In this document: piece after piece, positions 1 to 5,904 of the stretch
How the letters are laid out: each line of letters begins with the position of its first letter
How positions within the stretch are numbered: the first letter of the stretch is position 1
Assembly: GCA_001794205.1 (NCBI GenBank)
Contig: MGJJ01000017.1
Location: 1-6,484 of the forward strand
Length of the DNA stretch: 6,484 bases
From: Candidatus Yanofskybacteria bacterium RIFCSPHIGHO2_01_FULL_44_22
Lineage (GTDB): Bacteria > Patescibacteriota > Minisyncoccia > 2-02-FULL-40-12 > GWA2-44-9
Direction: 5' to 3'
Notes under the pieces: model-generated
The model's input: only the letters and a program-made list of their open reading frames with translations
Told to the model about the DNA's origin: nothing
The model's database searches: none
Translations under genes and position numbers: made by a program

Positions 1-1
1 A

Positions 2-307
2 ATTTTGCATGAAATAGTCGGAGAAAAAATACAAAAAAGCGTCCCCGCACAGCAAGCGACACCGTCGGACGATAATGCCGCCACCCAACAAGCTCCCGCC
101 GTAGAGCCGCCCAGCTACCTTACGCCTGAATTAAAAGATAAAATTCAGCAATTGGTTGATTTGGCGTTCAGCGGTAGTCTTGTTCAGGCGATACAAGAAG
201 TTTCAAAAACCAATAATGCCGCCCTTATAGACGCTTTTCACGACGTAATCGTGGATGAACTGTATAACGCTCTGGTGGAAAGGAAAAAATTGGAAAAGGT
301 CAGTTAG
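2..307 (+). CDS. Hypothetical small helical protein, 5' end cut by the window edge
   Basis: The reading frame is open to the left edge, so the true start may lie outside the window. The first possible start inside is TTG at 5, which would give 100 residues (numbering below uses it). Residues about 12-38 are rich in Ala, Gln, Pro and Ser and look like a disordered linker. Residues about 39-97 look like an all-helical domain, beginning YLTPELKDKIQQLVDLAF and ending in a charged helix with VERKKLEKVS. I see no signal peptide, membrane segment or catalytic motif. The stop TAG is 24 nt before the TTG of the VirD4/HerA-like ATPase gene, so the two are probably co-transcribed, and the product could be a partner or accessory of that ATPase. 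That link is inferred from position only. I do not recognise the family. That the frame is coding is well supported by codon use and by its continuity with the operon; the function is unknown. Confidence 0.75.
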   Translation: MLHEIVGEKIQKSVPAQQATPSDDNAATQQAPAVEPPSYLTPELKDKIQQLVDLAFSGSLVQAIQEVSKTNNAALIDAFHDVIVDELYNALVERKKLEKVS

Positions 308-331
308 CCATTAGTAATTAGCAATTAATCA
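304..331 (+). repeat. Four degenerate tandem heptamers TTANNNA in the intergenic gap
   Basis: Four consecutive 7-nt units fill the gap: TTAGCCA (304-310), TTAGTAA (311-317), TTAGCAA (318-324) and TTAATCA (325-331). The first unit contains the TAG stop of the upstream gene, and the TTG start of the next gene follows the last unit directly. Because the period is 7, the TAG/TAA triplets fall in different frames, so the array stops translation in more than one frame. No Shine-Dalgarno sequence is visible in it. Whether it has any role beyond a spacer is not known. Confidence 0.55.
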
Positions 332-2752
332 TTGCCTTTTTTACCGCTTATAATTTATCTTCTTGTTCTGGCGATTGTTTTTATCGCCGGCTTGGTTGTC
401 GTCGGCTCCTGGAAAACCAAGGGCAGTTTAGACCGCGCTCTCAATATGACCTTGTTTCTGGTCCGCGTGCCTCGAGAAGCGCCCCGAGAGGGTAGTGCGG
501 CTAAGAGCGAAAAAGAACTTATTAGCGTGGGAGAACAGCTTCTTTCCAGTTTTGCCAATCTTCATTCAAAAGGATGGAACAAGTTTTTGTACGGCGAGCC
601 GTATCTTGCTTTGGAAATCGCCGTCCACCACATCGGCGAAGAAACGCATTTTTACATTGCCGTTCCCAAAAGCAGCGAAGATATCATTGAAAAGCAGATT
701 TACGGGTACTATCCGGCGGCTGAAATAACCCGGGTGACGGATTATAATATTTTTAATCCCGAAGGCGCTAATGCCGGAGGATTTCTGCGTTATTCTGCAA
801 ATCCGATATTGCCGATTAAAACTTACCAGAAACTCGAAACGGACCCACTGGGAGCCGTGTTGACGGCAATGTCAAAACTTCAATCGGAAGGCGAAGGCGC
901 GGCGCTTCAGCTTTTAATAAGGCCGAGCCACGCCGGAAATCTTAAATCGCTCGGCGTTAAAACCTCCCGCGAAATGCAAGTCGGTTATCCGTTCAAACAA
1001 GCTTTCCAGCGGGCATTGCATCCTCAAAAGCCAAAACCGCCGCAGCCCAACCAAGCGCCCGAACCTCCAAAAACGGTGACGCCGGCGGATACTGAAATAA
1101 TCAAAGCCATTGCCGACAAAACCGGCAAGCAGAATTTTGACGTCAACATTCGGCTTATCGCTTCCGCGCTTTCACCGGCCAGAGCCGGCCAGATTCTCCA
1201 GGATTTTCAGGGCGCCTTCGTCCAATTTTCGTCGCCGGATTTGAACGGATTGAAATTAAACGGTCTTTCCGGTTCGGCGCTGTCCAAACTGCTTTATAAT
1301 TTTTCTTTTCGCCTCTTTGACGGTAAACAGGCGATTACCATGTCCACGGAAGAAATCGCCAGTTTTTACCATTTTCCGCTTTTTTTCACCGCCGCGCCGC
1401 GCGTCAGATTTTTAAAAGCGAAACCGGCCGAACCGCCTTCGAATCTGCCCCGGCAGGGAATCGTTCTCGGTAAAAACATTTTTCGCGGGCAGGAAGTTCA
1501 GATAAAAATGTCGGATGAAGACCGCCGAAGACACCTGTATATTATCGGCCAAACTGGCACCGGCAAATCCACTTTGATGAAAGCGCTTTTAAGGCAGGAC
1601 ATTGAAAACGGCCAGGGCGTTTGTCTTATCGACCCTCACGGAGAATTCGCCGAATTTGCTCTTTCCGTAATTCCCAAAGAGCGGGCCGATGACGTAATTT
1701 ATTTCGACCCGGGCGACATTGCCCGGCCGATGGGTTTGAATATGCTTGAAATCGACCCGGCCCATCCGGAACAAAAGACGATGGTTATTGACGAAATGTT
1801 CGGGATTTTTGATAAATTGTACAACTTAAAGGAAGTCGGCGGTCCGATGTTTGAAAAATATTTTAAAAACGCCGTTCTGCTCCTGTTGGACGATTATGCC
1901 AATGAAATTCCCGTTTTGGCCGATGTCGGCAGAGTTTTGGTAAATGACGCTTACCGGGCGGAAAAATTAAGCCGCGAAGCCAATCCTTTGATTAAAGAAT
2001 TCTGGCAGTTGGAAGCGGAAAAGGCCGGCGGCGAACAAAGTTTGGCCAACATCGCGCCGTACATCACCTCCAAACTCAACGCTTTCATCTTCAACGAATT
2101 TCTAAGGCCGATAATCAACCAGAAAAAAAGCGCCTTTAATTTCAGAGAGGCGATGGACAGCCGGAAAATCTTAATCGTCAATCTTTCCAAAGGGAAAATA
2201 GGCGAAATCAACGCCAATCTTCTGGGCATGATTATTGTGGGCAAACTGATGATGGCGGCGCTGTCGCGGATAGATGTTCTGGACGAAAAGGCCCGTTCGG
2301 ATTTTTATCTTTTTATGGACGAGTTTCAGAATTTTACCACCGACAGCATTGCCGTCATTTTGTCGGAAGCAAGAAAATACCGGCTGGACATGATTATCGC
2401 CCACCAGTTCATCAAACAACTTAAAGAGAATATCCGCGATGCCGTTTTCGGCAATGTCGGTTCCATTGTCGCTTTCCGCATCAGTCCCGATGACGCCGAA
2501 TTTATGAAAAACAAATTTGAACCGGTTTTCAGCCCCCAAGATTTGATGAACATAGACAATCTCAACGCTTATGTTAATTTGCTGGTTAACGGGCAGACAA
2601 CCCGGCCGTTCAATATCAAAGTGGAAACCGAGAGGGTGTTCGGCGCCGGTTCAGCCGAAACGGCGCAGGCCGTCAAGGAATTGTCTTATGCCAAATACAG
2701 CCGGCCAAGAGAAGAAGTTGAAAAGGAATTAACGGCAAAATACGGCGTTTAA
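332..2752 (+). CDS. Membrane-anchored VirD4/TraG/HerA-like P-loop ATPase (type IV secretion coupling-protein-like)
   Basis: This 806-residue protein is probably a hexameric ATPase that pumps DNA or protein at the inner membrane. One hydrophobic segment (residues about 3-26) anchors the N-terminus. Residues about 30-230 form a domain I cannot name. A Pro/Gln/Lys-rich linker spans about 231-248, and a further mixed domain runs to about 360. The motor has Walker A GQTGTGKST (406-414, Lys412), the DPHGE motif typical of HerA/DUF87 ATPases (434-438), Walker B FLFMDEFQNF (Asp663, Glu664), and AHQ (690-692), where VirD4/TraG and HerA proteins carry a conserved sensor Gln. The C-terminal part is like the TraD/TraG coupling-protein domain. 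The start is TTG at 332: an in-frame TAA at 326-328 leaves no room upstream, and this start keeps the membrane helix. No Shine-Dalgarno sequence precedes it. Family knowledge supports a translocation motor; the substrate is unknown. No relaxase or VirB gene is visible, so conjugation cannot be claimed, and a role in DNA uptake, pili or secretion is equally possible. Confidence 0.9.
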   Translation: MPFLPLIIYLLVLAIVFIAGLVVVGSWKTKGSLDRALNMTLFLVRVPREAPREGSAAKSEKELISVGEQLLSSFANLHSKGWNKFLYGEPYLALEIAVHHIGEETHFYIAVPKSSEDIIEKQIYGYYPAAEITRVTDYNIFNPEGANAGGFLRYSANPILPIKTYQKLETDPLGAVLTAMSKLQSEGEGAALQLLIRPSHAGNLKSLGVKTSREMQVGYPFKQAFQRALHPQKPKPPQPNQAPEPPKTVTPADTEIIKAIADKTGKQNFDVNIRLIASALSPARAGQILQDFQGAFVQFSSPDLNGLKLNGLSGSALSKLLYNFSFRLFDGKQAITMSTEEIASFYHFPLFFTAAPRVRFLKAKPAEPPSNLPRQGIVLGKNIFRGQEVQIKMSDEDRRRHLYIIGQTGTGKSTLMKALLRQDIENGQGVCLIDPHGEFAEFALSVIPKERADDVIYFDPGDIARPMGLNMLEIDPAHPEQKTMVIDEMFGIFDKLYNLKEVGGPMFEKYFKNAVLLLLDDYANEIPVLADVGRVLVNDAYRAEKLSREANPLIKEFWQLEAEKAGGEQSLANIAPYITSKLNAFIFNEFLRPIINQKKSAFNFREAMDSRKILIVNLSKGKIGEINANLLGMIIVGKLMMAALSRIDVLDEKARSDFYLFMDEFQNFTTDSIAVILSEARKYRLDMIIAHQFIKQLKENIRDAVFGNVGSIVAFRISPDDAEFMKNKFEPVFSPQDLMNIDNLNAYVNLLVNGQTTRPFNIKVETERVFGAGSAETAQAVKELSYAKYSRPREEVEKELTAKYGV

Positions 2753-2766
2753 AAAACCAACTGAAC

Positions 2767-3375
2767 ATGAAATTCACAAAAAAAGACCTGTTTTTTTCTT
2801 TGGCAACCGGTTTTATTACTGGTTTTTCGGCCTGGCGGATTTTTAGTTTTTTGAAGGTTCCGGAATTGTACGGCTGGTCGTTTGCCTGGCTGATTATTTT
2901 AGTTCCGGTTCTTTGGATTTTGGGGGTGAATCTCGGCTATTTTTTGGGGAAATGGCTGCCATTTTTCAACCAGTTTGGCAGATTTGCCGCCGTCGGATTT
3001 ACCAATGCCGCCGTTGATTTTGATGTTTTAAATATTTTGATTTTTTTGACCGGCATCAGCGCCGGAATTTTTTATCCGGTTTTTAAATCCGTTTCGTTCG
3101 TGGCGGCGGTGTCATTAAGTTATTTGTGGAATAAATATTGGGTTTTCGGAGCCGGACAAAAACAGGCCAGCGGGATGGAAGTGGTGAAATTTTTTACGGT
3201 TAGCATGTTTTCTTTGGCTATTAATGCCGGCACCGCATCGTTGATTGTTAATTTCATGCCCCCAATTTATAATTTAGAGCCGGAAGCATGGGCGAACGCG
3301 GGAGCGGTAGCCGGTGCGGCCGTTGCCTTGCTGTTTAATTTTAGCGGACTTAAATTGATAGTGTTCAAAAAGTAG
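2767..3375 (+). CDS. GtrA-family polytopic membrane protein with an N-terminal extension
   Basis: GtrA-like proteins are small integral membrane proteins thought to help move polyprenyl-linked sugars across the cytoplasmic membrane for surface polysaccharide or glycan modification. The GtrA domain covers residues about 68-200. It opens with FGRFAAVGFTNAAVDF (70-85), has the characteristic LSYLWNKYWVF (117-127) at the end of the second core helix, and continues with hydrophobic segments at about 138-164 and 174-196 ending in FNFSGLKLIVFKK. About 65 extra residues precede it, with two more hydrophobic segments (about 9-28 and 37-60), giving six predicted membrane spans instead of the usual four in about 120-150 residues. 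The ATG lies 14 nt after the ATPase stop, with no Shine-Dalgarno sequence but clear operon spacing. No glycosyltransferase gene is adjacent, so the sugar and acceptor are unknown. Family assignment is good; the role is inferred from the family. Confidence 0.82.
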   Translation: MKFTKKDLFFSLATGFITGFSAWRIFSFLKVPELYGWSFAWLIILVPVLWILGVNLGYFLGKWLPFFNQFGRFAAVGFTNAAVDFDVLNILIFLTGISAGIFYPVFKSVSFVAAVSLSYLWNKYWVFGAGQKQASGMEVVKFFTVSMFSLAINAGTASLIVNFMPPIYNLEPEAWANAGAVAGAAVALLFNFSGLKLIVFKK

Positions 3376-3390
3376 CTTGTTGTTTTCTTT

Positions 3391-4479
3391 ATGTTATATC
3401 GCAAATACCGGCCGCATGATTTTTCCCAGGTAGTGGGTCAGGAACACGTGGTCACAACTTTAAAAGGCGCTTTAATGACTGGCCGCGCAGGCCATGCTTA
3501 TTTATTCAGCGGTCCGAAAGGAACCGGCAAAACCACGATTGCCCGAATTTTCGCCAAAGCGTTGAATTGCGCCGATTTTTCCAAAATCTTTTCGAAAAAT
3601 TTAACCATTTCCATCCCCTGCAACAAGTGCCCGGCCTGCCTTGCCGTCAACGAAAATCGCTCGCTTGATTTGATAGAAATAGACGCCGCTTCCAACCGCG
3701 GCATTGAAGACATCCGGAATCTCAAAGAATCGGCGCTGGTGGCGGCTCCTGGCGGCGGATACAAAATATTTATCATTGACGAGGTCCACATGCTTACCAA
3801 AGACGCCTTTAACGCTCTTTTAAAAATTTTGGAAGAACCGCCGGCCCATGTAGTTTTTATTTTGGCGACTACCGAAGCCCATAAAATACCGCCGACGGTA
3901 TTATCCCGAGTTCAGAAATTTGATTTCAAGCGCCTCAATCCGGGGCAGGTATTTAAAAAATTAAATCGGGTGGCCGACAAAGAAAAAATCAGAATCAGCG
4001 CCGAGGGCCTACGGGCCATTGCTTTATCCTGCGACGGCGCCTTGCGCGATGCCGAAGTGGCGCTGTCAAAAATCCAGGCCGCCACGCCGCCGGGCAGAGC
4101 CGTTTCCGTCGATGAAGTCAATGAAATTCTCGGTTTGATTCCGTCCAATTATTTCCGCGATTTTTTTTCTTTTTTGGCAAACGGCGATAAGCCGGCGGCC
4201 ATCGGCCTAATCCACGAAGTTTACAACGCCGGAATCGACCCCGAACATTTCACGAAGAATTTCATAGAATATTTGAGAAAACTTCTGCTTGGAAAAGTCA
4301 GTCCGGCTGTACTGGCGGCGAGCGGAGAAGAAATTGACGCCCCTCCACCCGTCAATGTTGCCGGACAGCAGCTTGTCAGAATGCTTAACATTTTTTCTTT
4401 CGCCAAAACGGAAATTAAAACTTCGCCGGTTCCCCAGCTTCCTCTTGAATTGGCCGTTATGGAACTGATTCCGGAATAA
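3391..4479 (+). CDS. dnaX: DNA polymerase III subunit gamma/tau (clamp-loader ATPase), short form
   Basis: This is the AAA+ motor of the clamp loader, which opens the beta sliding clamp and places it on primed DNA at the replication fork. The N-terminus LYRKYRPHDFSQVVGQEHVV is diagnostic. Walker A is GPKGTGKTT (41-49). Four zinc-binding cysteines are present (Cys60, Cys77, Cys80, Cys83). DAASNRGIEDIR (98-109) is the conserved segment before Walker B IIDEVHML (Asp130, Glu131). Sensor 1 is in ILATTE (157-162), and Arg173 of LSRVQ is the arginine-finger position. Residues about 180-240 are the AAA+ lid and about 243-362 resemble the collar (domain III). The protein is 362 residues, against about 430 for E. 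coli gamma and 643 for tau, so the tau regions that bind DnaB helicase and the polymerase alpha subunit are absent. The ATG is 15 nt after the GtrA gene stop, without a Shine-Dalgarno sequence, and fits the family N-terminus. The stop overlaps the next start (TAATG). Confidence 0.96.
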   Translation: MLYRKYRPHDFSQVVGQEHVVTTLKGALMTGRAGHAYLFSGPKGTGKTTIARIFAKALNCADFSKIFSKNLTISIPCNKCPACLAVNENRSLDLIEIDAASNRGIEDIRNLKESALVAAPGGGYKIFIIDEVHMLTKDAFNALLKILEEPPAHVVFILATTEAHKIPPTVLSRVQKFDFKRLNPGQVFKKLNRVADKEKIRISAEGLRAIALSCDGALRDAEVALSKIQAATPPGRAVSVDEVNEILGLIPSNYFRDFFSFLANGDKPAAIGLIHEVYNAGIDPEHFTKNFIEYLRKLLLGKVSPAVLAASGEEIDAPPPVNVAGQQLVRMLNIFSFAKTEIKTSPVPQLPLELAVMELIPE

Positions 4480-5648
4480 TGCTAAATATATTTCTTCTCG
4501 GCCTCACATCTTTGCTGGCTGATTTTTCCAGCGAAATGATTGTTCCGATTTTACCTTTTTTCATTGAATCGCTTGGGGGCGGAGGCGTGGCTGTCGGATT
4601 AATTTTTGGCCTTGGCGATGCCGTGGCGGCCGTTTTAAGGGTGGTCTCGGGTTATTGGGCCGATAAAACTAAAAAATACAAACTTTTTATCTTCGGAGGA
4701 TATCTGTTTTCGGCGGCGGCGAAATTTCTTTATCCGCTTGCTTCAAACTGGAGACAGGTCGGCGCCGTCAGGCCGGTTGAAAGGATGGGCAAGGGATTCC
4801 GGGACGCGCCCCGTGACGCCATTGTTTCCGAATCTCTTTCGGGCGGGAAAAGGGGATTCGGTTTCGGCGTTCAGCGGGCCATGGACAGCGTCGGAGCGAT
4901 TATCGGTTCCGTGTTCGTGCTTGTTCTTTTTGTTTATTTTTCATTTTCATTTCGGACCCTGTTCTGGATTTCGGCCTTCATCGCTTTGGGTGCGGTTATT
5001 CCCGTTCTTTTCGTAAAAGTGCCTGAAAAACTTCAATTGGCGGTCAAAAGAGTTTCTTTCGGGAAATTGAGCGTCAAAGTCAAAAAATTCATTTTAATCG
5101 CGACCCTGTTTGCTTTTGGGAATTTTAGCTATGCTTTTTTAATCCTAAGAGCTCAATCTTCTTTTACCGGTCTGGACGAGAAACAAACGCTTTCTTTGGC
5201 GTTACTGCTTTATATCTTTTTAAATATTTTTGACGCGGTATTTTCGGCGCCGGCCGGTTCGCTTTCCGACAAAATTGGCCGGCGCCGCGTCATTCTCATC
5301 GGATATTTGATGTTTAGCGCGGTGTCCGCCGGATTTTTAATCGTGACAGCGCTTCAATTTTCCAATTTGGCCGATTTCGGAATTCTGCTTGTCTTATTCG
5401 CCCTCTATGGATTGTTTAAAGCGTTTATAGACGCTTCGCAGAGAGCTTTTGTGTCTGATTTATCCGAAGAGGAAATCCGGGGAACGGCTCTGGGCACTTT
5501 TGAAACCGCCACCGGTCTGGCGGCGATTCCGGCCGGTTTAATTGCCGGCTTGTTCTGGGATTTTAATTCCGCTTATACCTTTGGCTTCGGTTTGGCGGTG
5601 TCTCTGTTGGCAGCCTTTTGGCTTAAAACGGCAATTGACGAGCGATAA
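4479..5648 (+). CDS. Major facilitator superfamily transporter, probable efflux permease
   Basis: This 389-residue protein has the length and hydrophobic pattern of a 12-helix major facilitator in the cytoplasmic membrane, probably a proton-coupled exporter. The first half has SSEMIVPILPFF (17-28) in helix 1, a motif-A-like loop GYWADKTKKYK (58-68) between helices 2 and 3, and ERMGKGFRDAPRDA (101-114), a segment typical of drug- or arabinose-efflux-type permeases as I remember them. The second half repeats motif A as GSLSDKIGRRR (260-270). A charged loop around residues 187-202 separates the halves. The ATG overlaps the last base of the dnaX stop codon (TAATG), so translation is probably coupled by termination-reinitiation. 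It is the last gene before the terminator at 5747-5774. The substrate cannot be read from the sequence. The superfamily assignment is firm; the direction of transport is inferred. Confidence 0.9.
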   Translation: MLNIFLLGLTSLLADFSSEMIVPILPFFIESLGGGGVAVGLIFGLGDAVAAVLRVVSGYWADKTKKYKLFIFGGYLFSAAAKFLYPLASNWRQVGAVRPVERMGKGFRDAPRDAIVSESLSGGKRGFGFGVQRAMDSVGAIIGSVFVLVLFVYFSFSFRTLFWISAFIALGAVIPVLFVKVPEKLQLAVKRVSFGKLSVKVKKFILIATLFAFGNFSYAFLILRAQSSFTGLDEKQTLSLALLLYIFLNIFDAVFSAPAGSLSDKIGRRRVILIGYLMFSAVSAGFLIVTALQFSNLADFGILLVLFALYGLFKAFIDASQRAFVSDLSEEEIRGTALGTFETATGLAAIPAGLIAGLFWDFNSAYTFGFGLAVSLLAAFWLKTAIDER

Positions 5649-5708
5649 CTTTCCTTGCCTTTAAATTTCAATATCCCCGCATCGCAATGTTCGCGGAGTT
5701 GGTTATTT

Positions 5709-5800
5709 CTCCCCAAGCCGCGCAAAGTCTTTATTATAAAATCTGTAAACCGCCCGAAAAATAAGGCGGTTTTTAATTTGAAAAAAAGGCGTTTGGGGAG
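5709..5800. repeat. Inverted repeat CTCCCCAA / TTGGGGAG enclosing the terminator
   Basis: CTCCCCAA at 5709-5716 is perfectly complementary to TTGGGGAG at 5793-5800. The pairing can continue inward with a G-U pair (5717-5792), a C-G pair (5718-5791) and, across a bulged C5719, G5720-C5790 and C5721-G5789, giving about a dozen base pairs. The terminator hairpin at 5747-5772 sits in the loop. It could be a stabilising outer stem in the 3' untranslated RNA, a remnant of a palindromic repeat unit, or chance. No second copy is visible in the window. Confidence 0.5.
5747..5774 (+). terminator. Rho-independent terminator of the dnaX/MFS operon
   Basis: AAACCGCC (5747-5754) pairs with GGCGGTTT (5765-5772) around a 10-nt A-rich loop, and T5770-T5774 gives the U tract. 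The stem is 8 bp and lies about 100 nt after the MFS stop codon. On the minus strand the stem is not followed by a T run, so it acts on + strand transcription. It separates the five-gene run from the AT-rich gene downstream. Confidence 0.8.
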
Positions 5801-5849
5801 TAAACTTTAAGATATCATACCATTATGCATTTTAACAATTAGACAAAAA

Positions 5850-5878
5850 TTGCATTGTGTGAACCATGATGATATAAT
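5850..5878 (+). promoter_or_regulatory. Sigma-70-type promoter with extended -10 for the HTH/LAGLIDADG-like gene
   Basis: A perfect -10 TATAAT (5873-5878) is preceded by TGA (5870-5872), forming an extended -10 element. A weak -35 TTGCAT (5850-5855) lies exactly 17 nt upstream of the -10. Transcription would begin near 5885, about 10 nt before the ATG at 5895, so the mRNA would be nearly leaderless and carries no Shine-Dalgarno sequence. The promoter lies downstream of the terminator, which gives the gene its own expression unit. Confidence 0.65.
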
Positions 5879-5904
5879 AATATTAGTCACATTCATGGTC
5901 CATA
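5858..5904. promoter_or_regulatory. Imperfect inverted repeat flanking the -10 box, possible operator
   Basis: TGTGAACCATGA (5858-5869) and the reverse complement of TCATGGTCCATA (5893-5904) agree at 10 of 12 positions, including an unbroken 7-bp core ACCATGA/TCATGGT. The arms lie on either side of the -10 box and the expected transcription start, and the right arm covers the ATG. Between them is an 8-bp palindrome TAATATTA (5878-5885) at almost the same centre. The left arm lies upstream of the predicted RNA start, so a DNA-binding site, perhaps for the gene's own helix-turn-helix protein, is more likely than an RNA hairpin. This role is inferred. Confidence 0.45.

Noticed and set aside
2171..2539. 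A 122-codon minus-strand open frame opposite the ATPase gene
   Set aside because: It lies antisense to the Walker B region of a clear ATPase and shows no independent coding signs.
2778..2797. A7-GACCTG-T7 inverted repeat just after the GtrA gene start, resembling a weak terminator or slippage site
   Set aside because: The stem is only A-T pairs, it lies inside clear coding sequence, and the downstream protein reads normally in frame, so no terminator or programmed slippage is supported.
3355..3383. TTGATA before dnaX as a possible -35 box
   Set aside because: No acceptable -10 sequence lies 16-18 nt downstream, and the gene fits operon read-through.
3391..4479. E. coli-type A-rich programmed frameshift producing tau and gamma forms of DnaX
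   Set aside because: The gene ends at the collar domain and the next start overlaps its stop; no long alternative frame or classic slippery heptamer with a downstream tau region is seen.
4738..5016. A 92-codon open frame in another frame on the + strand inside the transporter gene
   Set aside because: It overlaps the well-supported MFS gene entirely, has low-complexity content, and has no recognisable motif.
5670..5700. Possible second hairpin (CCGC...GCGG) between the MFS stop and the terminator
   Set aside because: Only four or so contiguous pairs can form and no T run follows it, so it is not a convincing terminator or RNA element.
5825..5842. Tiny open frame from an ATG in the AT-rich gap
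   Set aside because: It encodes only five residues before a TAG and has no supporting signal.
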